In this document: positions 25,471 to 33,183 of the stretch, piece after piece | Layout: each line of letters begins with the position of its first letter | Numbering within the stretch: position 1 is the first letter of the stretch | Source of the DNA: DAIPHL01 sp036771375 | Lineage (GTDB): Bacteria; Synergistota; Synergistia; Synergistales; Synergistaceae | DNA length: 37,380 bases | Assembly: GCA_036771375.1 (NCBI GenBank) | Contig: DAIPHL010000004.1 | Coordinates: 1-37,380 of the forward strand | Reading direction: 5' to 3' | The notes under the pieces: generated by a model | Told to the model about the DNA's origin: nothing | Databases searched by the model: none | Seen by the model: the letters and a program-made list of their open reading frames with translations, nothing else | Position numbers and translations under genes: made by a program

Positions 25471-28400
25471 TCAATTGGTGGTTACCGTAATCTCGGAAGC
25501 GGATGTAACGCTATTGGTTCCCGGTGAATACATTCCCTCTGCGGCAATCGGAGGAAGGACAAAGTGGCCTGCCGTAACAGCTCTCATACTAAACTTCCAA
25601 TCGCGTTTTTTCTCGAGATGGTCGATAAAGAGTAAAAGCCTGTCGTCCCGGAGCTCGGAGCGGATTCCTCCGTGGTCTGCGCCGATCGATTCACTGGAAG
25701 GATCCATAAGTCTTGGATTCTCTATCTCCAACCCTCCAGGAAGAGGAAAGCTTACCACAATATTGTCGGACAGAGTTGCCAGTGGTTCGAGAAAAATATG
25801 TCCGATGATTTTTTGTCCTCTGTGGACAGAGGGTTTTTCGCCGAGCTCTTTTCCCGCCGAGTCGAACAGCTTGAGTCGAACGCGTAGACCGTTGTCTCGC
25901 GCTTTTGGCTGGGCAAGAGGAACCCCGTCCACCATCCAGTAGGCAAAGACCGTTCCCTTTCCATCGTTTTGCAGGGCGATCAGCGAAGTTCCTGAATCGA
26001 TTTTTCTGCTTACGATGACGTCTTTACTCGCTGTAAGAAGCAAACGACCAGAGAGGTCTCTTGCTTCCAGAGCAACGTCTTCGGAGAATTGATGGAACGA
26101 GTGGAAATCGCCCAGGCAAAAGAGGGCAAAGCCCGCTTCCTGCGTGGTGAGAGTCTCCGCTCTCTTCAGAGATGCAAGAAGTGCGGCCGCACTTTGGACT
26201 GCGCTCGGTGAAGTTGGATCGAGCTCATTCCAGGCCAACAGATAAAGGGCCTGATTTCTTATGGGTGAGTCTAGATTTCGCTTCTCCACGTCAGCCGCTC
26301 GGTAGCTATCGACAGCGGGGAGGTTTTCTCCAAGCATTTCTCTTGCCACAGCTTTTTCCCCGCCTCTTGCATAGGCGGCGGCAAGGAGGATACGCCCGTA
26401 CTCCGGCATCAAGTGGATATTGTCTTTAAGATACGACATCGAGGCAAGGGGAGGATTCTCTTTCAAAGAGAGGACGTAGGAGGCATAGGAGCGCAGCGCA
26501 AGCGCCGAGGCAAAGCCCGCATCGTTCTGATACTCCGGAAGGAGAGAGAGGAGATGCCGCACGTACTCCATGGCATGTTTCAAAGTCTCCTTCGGTACGG
26601 GAACTTTTTTCTTCTCGCAGGCTACCAAAAAATGGGCCGCGTAGATCGTACTCCAGTCATCTGCAGCACCACCGGGCCAAAAGGAAAATCCTCCATTGTA
26701 CATCTGCAGGGATTGTATTCTTCTGATACGCTCTCCCAGCGCATGGGCCAGTTGCCTGCGAGTGGCAAGGCGTGGATCGATCGCCCTGACCAAATCCGGC
26801 TGCGAGAGAAGCGCCCATCCTCCCGAAACCGTCTGTTCCAGGCAATGGTACGGATAATCGAGTAGAAAACGGGCGGCAAAAGAAAGTTCTACCGTCGGCA
26901 ACGAAGAGAGCGATAGAACTGCGCGCCGCGTACCCGGCATCCAACCACCGGGAAGAAGGATTTTACCGCTTTGTCCTCCCTTCAATGTCATGCCTCCTCC
27001 AAGGGAAACCCTTGGAAACGGAGGCCTCAGGGGAAGCTCTGTCGTCTGGGAGATGCTCTGCCCCGCGTATTTCGTCAACAGAGTAACGCGGGCAACTCCC
27101 GATTTTCCGTCTCCCTTCAGAAGAAGAGGAAAAACGGTTTCCTTGTTTTTCGCACCGATAAATGTCTTATAGCTTACTTTTTTTGTATCAGATATCTTAA
27201 GGTTATCTTTCTGGAGAATAAAGGAGAGCGGTCCTTTTAGATGTAGAAATACCTCGACATCCTGGCTCTTTTTCTCCATGTTGAAAAGACGAATCGAGGA
27301 TTCAAAAGAATCCGACGGAGAGGCTGCCCGTGGAAGGGATATTTCCGCCACGATATCTCGTGCAATGGGAAAGGATTTTTCTGAAGCCCCAAAAGAATTC
27401 CTGGAAACAGCCACCGTCATCAGGCGCACTCGCCCGGAAAATTCGGGAAGTACAAAGGAAAAAGCGGCCTTTCCCGTTCGATCCGTTTTAACTCGTTTCC
27501 AAAGGGTGAGCACATTAAAACGGGTCGCGTGAACCGGTGAAAGAGAGGCTTTTTTCATCGCTTCAGCCATATAGCTCTCTTCTCCTCCATCTCCACCTCC
27601 AGGTGCCAAAAGAGGAGTTTTTTTCAGATAAAGTGGCATAAGATCGTCATATGCATCGAATGCCTTCGTCGCAAGCGCTCTCCTTGAAGTATAAAAAATA
27701 TAGGGGTTTGGAGTTGCAAAACGCGTCAAATCGAGCACACCTTCGTCGACAAGCATCACAACAGCTTCTCCTTCGACTGGTTTGCCTTTCGCATCCTTCA
27801 AAAGGAGGCTGAATTCATTCTTTGCTCTCGGTTTCACCGTACCCGAACTAGAAACATCGACATTCAGTTTCCGAGGGGAGCAATCCAGGCTGATCGGAAC
27901 GGCACCGAACGCTCTGTGTGCGTTCCACTGCTCTTCCGCTTCTGCCGGCCGAACAAGGGTGGCAGTGAGCCAGGCATTGGGAAGCATCTCCTCCGTGACC
28001 GGAAAAGAGATCACGCCTCCTTCTTTGGGAATATCCGATGTGTCATAGTGCAAAATCCTGTCTGTCTCGACAGTGACAAGGACTCTGCCCGCGAAATTTC
28101 CGGAAATTTTCACTGTAGCGCGATCGCCGGGACGATACTCTTTCTTGTCAAGCTCGAGGTTCAAATCCTCTGGGAGCATTGCCGGGGTCTCCCCGGCAAA
28201 CCAATTCGAAGCATAGACGTAAAGATGTTTCGAAGCGGTCGCACCACTTTCCTCATCCTTTATCGCAACCAGGTACTCTCCGCCTCCTGGAAAGACGAGA
28301 TCAAAACGCCCCAATCCTTTCTTGAAAGAAATCTTTCGATTTACATAGTCCTTCAGCGGGAGCAATTCTTCACGAAGTTTGGAAGTCCCATGCCCCATAT

Positions 28401-30936
28401 TTCGAGAGACGATCGCCCTACGCTGCACTCTGTAAACGGACAACAAGGCGGAAGCCGATTCACATGGTACCCCCTTCGAATCGAGCGCCGCAAATTCGAA
28501 GGGAGTTTTTCTCTTGGGTTCGAGAGTTCCGCCTGGTCCTCGAATTCCCAAAAGCCGTTCATACGGATGGTAGGTAATCACGTGCGTTTTGTACACCCAT
28601 CTCCCACCATCTTCCATAACACCGACTTTCACAGCGATATCCAACAGGGAGGGAGACTTTTGAGGAGCAACTCGCATCGGCAGCACAACGTCTCCGGAGA
28701 TAGAGAGATTGCCGGAACCAAGATTGAGCGACACCGGCTCGAAAGAAAACCTTCTATCGGAAAAAACGAAACCGGGCCATTTCGGGTTCGAGTATTCCCG
28801 GGGAATAAAGTTTGCCTCGGCTTCGTAAGCTAGACCATCGGCGACGGCCCCGAAGAGATAATCGGCTCCGATAAACAGAGATGCTTTCCCCTGTGAGACA
28901 ATCCTCTCTTTGTCGCTTTGCACGCGAAGGCGGATTCTCGGTGGAGCAAAATCCTCGACCAAAAAAGATGCCGTACCAATTGGTTTTTTCTCTCCCGGGA
29001 CGAGGACCTCGGCGAGCCACTGACCGGTCGTGGCTGTTTCGGAGAGCGGGATGACCGTAGAGGCCATCCCCATTTTTGAAGGCATGAGAGTCGTTTTTTT
29101 CCACTCCCGTCCCGTCGGAGTAACGATCCTCAAACGCACGGGGAAAGGTTCCTCGATTGCAGTCATTCTGTCGCGGAGAAGGATTTGAATCGGGACTTTC
29201 TCGCCAGGCCGAAAAACGCCACGTGGCGTGAAACAGTGGGCCTGATATCCACCCTTTTCATAGGAACGACCCGAAAAACGGGCGTCGCCTTCCGGCCATA
29301 TATTTCTGTCAAGACGCAGGAGGGCCGTATCATCGTCTTTTCGAAAAACGACCAAGTCGGGTTTCAGGGATGGCTCCCACGGTTCATCCCTCGTGATAGA
29401 GAAAATTCCTTTTGTGTTCGTCGTTCCTTCCGCGAGTAGTTGGTTGCTTTTCGAGTAGACCAAGACCTTGACCCCTGTCAGGGATTTCCCCTCCCGTATG
29501 GAGTTCGCCCAGGCGAGAGCCCCTCTCTCACTCAACTTAAAAGAGCCGGCGATATCCGTCACATTGATCGTTCTGTACAGATAAGGCCAGCCTTCCTTTG
29601 TTCCGATGAGAACTTCGAAGAGCCCCTTCCGTCCCGCCACGTTTTTTTTCAAATCCAGCGCCTGGGTCGAGGTTTCGTTCAGTCTCCCGTTTATCACATA
29701 TGTTTTCTCCGACACCATTTCCGAAAGAGCTGTGGCGTAATGAGGCCAGCTCTCCAGCGCCACGAAGGAGACGTTATTGTCGTAGACCCTGTTGATCGTC
29801 ACGTTGACTTTCTCCACGTTCACTGATGAAAAGGAAAGGGGGAGCGACTCCCCGACGGGGGAGAGGACACGGCCGGTAGAAACGAAGGAGAGCGATGGTT
29901 GCACGTCGGGAAAGATAAAAGAACGGGACCAATCGGAATCCAGTGCAGGGGCGTTTTTGGCCGGCAAACCCTTGCGCAATGTCAAGGTGACTCGATCCCG
30001 CGGTTTATGATTCGTCGTGATTCGGATCGAGTACCCCCAGGATTCCACGCTGAAATCTCCTTTCGGGGAGAGTTCCACAAAGGAGTGAGCCTTTTCGAAG
30101 TCAATCATGGAGGTGGTTTCCAGAAAAATATGGCAACCATCACCTTCGCTTATGGCCTGGCTGCTGCGGATTTTCATAGAGGTATTTCTCTCGACTTTCT
30201 TTTCCACTCTCTCAGTTGTGCCGAGCGGACCGCTTTCGGACGTAAAACCCTTTTCGAGCACCATGGAGACGGGGGATCCATCGCCTGCCGGTACCTTGAC
30301 GAAGACATCTTTGAATACGCCCTCCTGAGAGATCGAATACGGGAGAGTCCTTCCGTTTTTGTCCGCAAAAGAGAGAAAGCCCTGCAGGCGTCTTGTGGAT
30401 ACGGGAAGCGTGAAGTCCATCCGATATGTGATGGCGAACTCCTCCCCGGAGGAAAAGTCCGTCTGTTGGATACCGACAAATTTGAGCGGCGAGGTCCTCA
30501 TCGAAAACTCGCGTTTACCCTTGATCCGGTTTCCCTGGAGATCGCTCAGCTTTTCATCGACAACAACCGTATAAGCGGTGGCAGCCGAAAGAAAACCACT
30601 CGAGGGCCGGTATACGAACGTGGCCGGATTTTCCCATCGGCCTGTACCTGGAAGTGTCGGGGAAAAGAAGAGAGGACTGCGTTTCGGCGAAAGGTCGATT
30701 CCAACGTCGCTGCTTCGAACAACATCGGAGGAGAAGATCACCCGAATCGAAACCGGTCCGTCAACGAGGCCTTCCGGTGAGAAATTTCGGACAGAAAGAG
30801 TCCGGCCGATCCCTCCGGGAGCCGGCATGGCGACCACGAAAAACATGGCGAACACGAGAAAAAGGAAAATCGTCGGAGGGAAGAAATCGAAGCCCTGGAA
30901 GCGTCTTCCGCCTTCGGTCCGTTTTTTACCTGTCAT
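25471..30936 (-). CDS. Bacterial alpha-2-macroglobulin with intact thioester motif
   Basis: The protein has 1821 residues. A hydrophobic N-terminal segment at about 21-38 serves as signal or anchor. No Cys follows it, so this is not the lipoprotein form known from E. coli YfhM. Macroglobulin-type beta domains fill the first 1000 residues. The A2M core domain includes FSFVLPEFSGRVRLMTVAV, and the thioester motif CLEQ (Cys1365 to Gln1368) lies in the helical thioester domain with the usual YPYHCLEQTVSGG context. Such proteins trap attacking proteases in the periplasm. An AAGGAGTG sequence precedes ATG 30936. The gene is directly upstream of pbpC, its usual partner. The segment before the core domain (about residues 1110-1150) probably holds the bait region, but I cannot define it. 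Confidence 0.94.
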   Translation of the reverse strand: MTGKKRTEGGRRFQGFDFFPPTIFLFLVFAMFFVVAMPAPGGIGRTLSVRNFSPEGLVDGPVSIRVIFSSDVVRSSDVGIDLSPKRSPLFFSPTLPGTGRWENPATFVYRPSSGFLSAATAYTVVVDEKLSDLQGNRIKGKREFSMRTSPLKFVGIQQTDFSSGEEFAITYRMDFTLPVSTRRLQGFLSFADKNGRTLPYSISQEGVFKDVFVKVPAGDGSPVSMVLEKGFTSESGPLGTTERVEKKVERNTSMKIRSSQAISEGDGCHIFLETTSMIDFEKAHSFVELSPKGDFSVESWGYSIRITTNHKPRDRVTLTLRKGLPAKNAPALDSDWSRSFIFPDVQPSLSFVSTGRVLSPVGESLPLSFSSVNVEKVNVTINRVYDNNVSFVALESWPHYATALSEMVSEKTYVINGRLNETSTQALDLKKNVAGRKGLFEVLIGTKEGWPYLYRTINVTDIAGSFKLSERGALAWANSIREGKSLTGVKVLVYSKSNQLLAEGTTNTKGIFSITRDEPWEPSLKPDLVVFRKDDDTALLRLDRNIWPEGDARFSGRSYEKGGYQAHCFTPRGVFRPGEKVPIQILLRDRMTAIEEPFPVRLRIVTPTGREWKKTTLMPSKMGMASTVIPLSETATTGQWLAEVLVPGEKKPIGTASFLVEDFAPPRIRLRVQSDKERIVSQGKASLFIGADYLFGAVADGLAYEAEANFIPREYSNPKWPGFVFSDRRFSFEPVSLNLGSGNLSISGDVVLPMRVAPQKSPSLLDIAVKVGVMEDGGRWVYKTHVITYHPYERLLGIRGPGGTLEPKRKTPFEFAALDSKGVPCESASALLSVYRVQRRAIVSRNMGHGTSKLREELLPLKDYVNRKISFKKGLGRFDLVFPGGGEYLVAIKDEESGATASKHLYVYASNWFAGETPAMLPEDLNLELDKKEYRPGDRATVKISGNFAGRVLVTVETDRILHYDTSDIPKEGGVISFPVTEEMLPNAWLTATLVRPAEAEEQWNAHRAFGAVPISLDCSPRKLNVDVSSSGTVKPRAKNEFSLLLKDAKGKPVEGEAVVMLVDEGVLDLTRFATPNPYIFYTSRRALATKAFDAYDDLMPLYLKKTPLLAPGGGDGGEESYMAEAMKKASLSPVHATRFNVLTLWKRVKTDRTGKAAFSFVLPEFSGRVRLMTVAVSRNSFGASEKSFPIARDIVAEISLPRAASPSDSFESSIRLFNMEKKSQDVEVFLHLKGPLSFILQKDNLKISDTKKVSYKTFIGAKNKETVFPLLLKGDGKSGVARVTLLTKYAGQSISQTTELPLRPPFPRVSLGGGMTLKGGQSGKILLPGGWMPGTRRAVLSLSSLPTVELSFAARFLLDYPYHCLEQTVSGGWALLSQPDLVRAIDPRLATRRQLAHALGERIRRIQSLQMYNGGFSFWPGGAADDWSTIYAAHFLVACEKKKVPVPKETLKHAMEYVRHLLSLLPEYQNDAGFASALALRSYASYVLSLKENPPLASMSYLKDNIHLMPEYGRILLAAAYARGGEKAVAREMLGENLPAVDSYRAADVEKRNLDSPIRNQALYLLAWNELDPTSPSAVQSAAALLASLKRAETLTTQEAGFALFCLGDFHSFHQFSEDVALEARDLSGRLLLTASKDVIVSRKIDSGTSLIALQNDGKGTVFAYWMVDGVPLAQPKARDNGLRVRLKLFDSAGKELGEKPSVHRGQKIIGHIFLEPLATLSDNIVVSFPLPGGLEIENPRLMDPSSESIGADHGGIRSELRDDRLLLFIDHLEKKRDWKFSMRAVTAGHFVLPPIAAEGMYSPGTNSVTSASEITVTTN

Positions 30937-30959
30937 GGATCGTCACTCCTTCGGGGTCG

Positions 30960-30999
30960 AAAAGCCTGCACCCCTCTCTTTTAGGGTGCTGGCGCTTTC
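30960..30999 (-). terminator. Possible intrinsic terminator or attenuator between the metallopeptidase-like gene and the macroglobulin gene
   Basis: On the minus strand GCACCC and GGGTGC pair around a 10-nt loop. Outside an internal loop, GAAAGC pairs with GCTTTT, which ends in four T. The structure starts about 50 nt after the stop at 31051 and ends about 23 nt before ATG 30936. The T-run is short, so partial termination is more likely than complete. Confidence 0.4.
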
Positions 31000-31050
31000 A
31001 ACCGGAGATCCTTTCGTCGAGGACGTGAATCATGATAATGAAGAAGAGCT

Positions 31051-31545
31051 TCAGTCAAATTGTCTCGGGGGCTCGTAGTTCGCCCCCATCAGTTTTTTCC
31101 AATCCACATTTTCGTCGAGAAGGTTGGGGCAGGTGGAATCGGGATAAAACCAATACCTTCCCAATCCCATGAGAACCTGCCACCAATCGTGAACATCCGG
31201 CGTGAGGATCTGTCCCTCCGGACCGATCCTTCGTAATTCACGATAAAGAAGAGCGACCATCTGGTTTTCGTCAAGACAAGAGGTCGTCTTTCCATAAAAC
31301 TCCACCACATGAAAAAACGAGCAGGCACCAAGTTGAAAGAGCACGTCCCTCCACTTTTCAGGCACCCTCGATGTGCGCGCCAGAACAAGCGTTTTTTTCG
31401 AGCCCGCCGATTTATGATTCACGACGAACAGAATTTTGCTCGCGTCCAGGTGGCGAAGCTCCTCATACTTCTTGATCAGCTCGTCGGCGAGCGGTCTCAT
31501 ACGGCTGTTACAGATTTCAAAATCAAATTCGTGGGCGGGCTCCAT
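31051..31545 (-). CDS. Putative metallopeptidase-family protein with degenerate zinc motif
   Basis: The protein has 164 residues and no signal peptide or membrane segment. The order of elements resembles the family called putative (phage) metallopeptidase: a beta strand KILFVVNHKSAG, then VPEKWRDVLFQLGACSFFHVVEF, then LLYRELRRIGPEGQ, then DVHDWW. Where that family carries HExxH this protein has Arg102-Glu103-Leu-Arg-Arg106, so both zinc-ligand histidines are replaced while the Glu is kept. His119-Asp120 of the downstream HD motif remain. It may be catalytically inactive or a non-enzymatic derivative. A TATAAT (plus 31577-31582) lies about 30 nt upstream. AAGGAG is present but 12 nt from ATG 31545. 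A second in-frame Met16 lies in a repeated NSRM. The family assignment is from memory of motifs and is moderately sure. Confidence 0.72.
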   Translation of the reverse strand: MEPAHEFDFEICNSRMRPLADELIKKYEELRHLDASKILFVVNHKSAGSKKTLVLARTSRVPEKWRDVLFQLGACSFFHVVEFYGKTTSCLDENQMVALLYRELRRIGPEGQILTPDVHDWWQVLMGLGRYWFYPDSTCPNLLDENVDWKKLMGANYEPPRQFD

Positions 31546-31554
31546 ACGGCTGTT
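31498..31554 (-). repeat. Direct repeat AACAGCCGTATG at two possible starts of the metallopeptidase-like gene
   Basis: The 12-mer AACAGCCGTATG occurs at plus 31543-31554 and again at 31498-31509 (minus strand sense), 45 nt apart and in the same frame. Each copy ends in an ATG codon, giving Asn-Ser-Arg-Met twice. Only the first copy has a purine-rich ribosome-binding sequence in front. Confidence 0.6.
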
Positions 31555-31576
31555 CAGCTCCTTTTCTAACTCTTAA

Positions 31577-31582
31577 ATTATA
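31577..31582 (-). promoter_or_regulatory. Candidate -10 element for the metallopeptidase-like gene
   Basis: A perfect TATAAT on the minus strand, preceded directly by GTG, would start transcription near 31570, about 25 nt before ATG 31545. No good -35 lies at 16-18 nt. The rest of the gap 31583-31739 holds a 10-bp palindrome ATTGATCAAT but nothing I can name. Confidence 0.35.
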
Positions 31583-31739
31583 CACCAACGCCCCCTGAAG
31601 GATATAAACATCAGGATTGATCAATATCTACAAACTCTATTTTCAATCCCACCGACATGAAAAACATCGCGCCTGTACGACGACGTCCGGTCTTTTTACG
31701 ATCTCGCCCCCTCCCTCCCAGGAAATCGAACCGAAGAAA

Positions 31740-32000
31740 ATGCAGGTGCTGGGGATGTCCGAGGCAAAAGCGGAGAGAGGAACTCGAACGAAGAAAAAAC
31801 CTGTCGGTGGAGGTAAGGGGATCGTTGGTGCATTCCCTCGTGATTTTCGTTTTCGGGCGGAGTTGGACACGTGGAAAAAACAAATGAGGGAGGGGCAGGA
31901 TACGGCGATGCCCAAAGCGGCGCTTTTCAAAGAACTTCTTCATGCACCGGTAAGCTCGACGGATACGAGAAAAAAGCGAAAGAGAGGCCTGGTCTTCTAG
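31740..32000 (+). CDS. Possible small basic protein, unrecognised
   Basis: This is an open frame of 86 codons rich in Lys and Arg. It has a Gly-rich patch (KKPVGGGKGIVG), a likely helix (FRFRAELDTWKKQMREGQ, ALFKELLHAP) and a basic tail (TRKKRKRGLVF). ATG 31740 has no ribosome-binding site. ATG 31755 has AGGTG 6 nt upstream and would give 81 residues. It runs opposite to its neighbours and overlaps the last codon of bioY by 4 nt. Codon use is not unlike that of the neighbours, but I recognise no family. It may be spurious. Confidence 0.3.
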   Translation: MQVLGMSEAKAERGTRTKKKPVGGGKGIVGAFPRDFRFRAELDTWKKQMREGQDTAMPKAALFKELLHAPVSSTDTRKKRKRGLVF

Positions 32001-32623
32001 CGGCGGAAAGAGGTAAGCAAGCCGATGCGACGCCCTGCGAGGGAAACCAGGAGGACCACCCCCGCAAGTTTGATCAAATCCGGGATCAAAAATGGGAAAA
32101 GACCGATTCCAAGCGTCTGGAGGAAGCTGACTTCCTTTCCCACGATCCAGTTTAAATTGACATAGAGCCAGAAGACCCCGACGAGGTCATAGATCGCGAT
32201 CCCGACGAGGCATGCCACAACACGTAAGGCGGCCAAACGCAATCCGGCCTTTTCGTGGGCATACCCGGACATTTGGAGGACCCTCCCCACGGCCCAGGAG
32301 GCTGGGATGAACCCGACGACAAAGCCGAAGGAGGGCGTGAGGACACTCTGAATTCCTCCGCCTCCGGAGAAAAAAGGCAGCCCCAAAAGGCCGAGTAGCA
32401 TGTAGAGGAACATGGAGAGAGCGGCTCGTCCCGGACCGAGTAAGAGTCCCGCCATCAGCACAAACACCGTTTGCAGCGTCAGAGGGACCATGGGAAAGGG
32501 AATTCTGACGTTCGCTCCGACACCCGTGAGAACGGCAAAGAGTGCGGCAAGCGCCATCCCACGGGTAGAGAGCCCGGAATGAAAAGGCTTGGCGGAGAAA
32601 GGATTTCTATCGGGTTCGTACAT
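31997..32623 (-). CDS. bioY: Biotin transporter BioY (ECF S component)
   Basis: The protein has 208 residues and six membrane helices. BioY hallmarks are RIPFPMVPLTLQTVFVLMAGLLLGPGRAALSMFLYMLLGLLGLPFFSGGGGI and SVLTPSFGFVVGFIPASWAVG. It binds biotin, and in ECF transporters it works with the shared EcfT-EcfA modules, which are not in this window. ATG 32623 has GGGAGGC upstream. It is followed by a non-coding gap and preceded by about 560 nt without a convincing gene. No BirA operator is recognisable. Confidence 0.95.
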   Translation of the reverse strand: MYEPDRNPFSAKPFHSGLSTRGMALAALFAVLTGVGANVRIPFPMVPLTLQTVFVLMAGLLLGPGRAALSMFLYMLLGLLGLPFFSGGGGIQSVLTPSFGFVVGFIPASWAVGRVLQMSGYAHEKAGLRLAALRVVACLVGIAIYDLVGVFWLYVNLNWIVGKEVSFLQTLGIGLFPFLIPDLIKLAGVVLLVSLAGRRIGLLTSFRR

Positions 32624-33183
32624 TGGACTTGCCTCCCGCAGCCGGAATGTTCTTCACAATTTTTGCGAGAAGCGAGGCAAACGCATCTCGACAGCCAGTA
32701 TTGTACTACAAGATGCCTTCGAAGAGATTGGAAAAGAGCGAAAAAGCGTTTTTAAATACTGACTTATTATGACCTTTACGGCAAACCTTTTGTTGCGCGG
32801 ACGAAAAAGACGACTCTGAAAAGATCCGACCGACGCCCATCCGATGAAAAAAACAAGTTCCGAAGGCCTTTTTCTCTGGATCTTCTTTTCCGAGACTCGA
32901 TCCGCTTCCGAAGTTCTTCAATAAAAATGAGGAAAGCAATGTTTTCAAGGGGAAGGGCGGCTCGTCGACCGTCTGTGGATGTCTGTCGAGGAGCTCCGGA
33001 ATCGTCTTGCCGTTCACCCGGAGGACGGAGGACGGGGACGTGCGAGAACGAAGACAACGGCGCCACGGGGAAAGGACGCCGTTGTCTTCGTTCATGTGTA
33101 TGGAATGCAGGGCACCCCCGCAGCAGGTGCCTTTCACAAATCGTCCGAAAGCGCAGCCCGTTCGCCGCGCCGCGATCCGTCGC
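32624..33183. other. 560-nt gap between bioY and ftsZ without a convincing gene
   Basis: The gap holds a 17-bp perfect stem-loop (33046-33093), a possible bioY -10 TACAAT on the minus strand (plus 32700-32705) and fragments of open frame. On the minus strand VNGKTIPELLDRHPQTVDEPPF starts at about plus 33015. It recalls the opening of DUF1858-type domains but continues without the expected cysteines. The neighbouring frame continues as ENIAFLIFIEELRKRIESRKRR. This could be a decayed small gene with a frameshift, or chance. Confidence 0.4.
33046..33093. repeat. 17-bp perfect inverted repeat (strong stem-loop) downstream of ftsZ
   Basis: GAACGAAGACAACGGCG (33046-33062) pairs at all 17 positions with 33077-33093 across a 14-nt loop. 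It begins 91 nt after the ftsZ stop. No T-run follows on either strand, so it is not a classical intrinsic terminator. A Rho-independent stop of unusual type, an mRNA-stabilising hairpin or a small mobile-element remnant are all possible. Confidence 0.7.

Noticed and set aside
29220..29236. Second parS site within the macroglobulin gene
   Set aside because: Only the right half CGTGAAACA matches; the left half does not, so ParB binding is unlikely.
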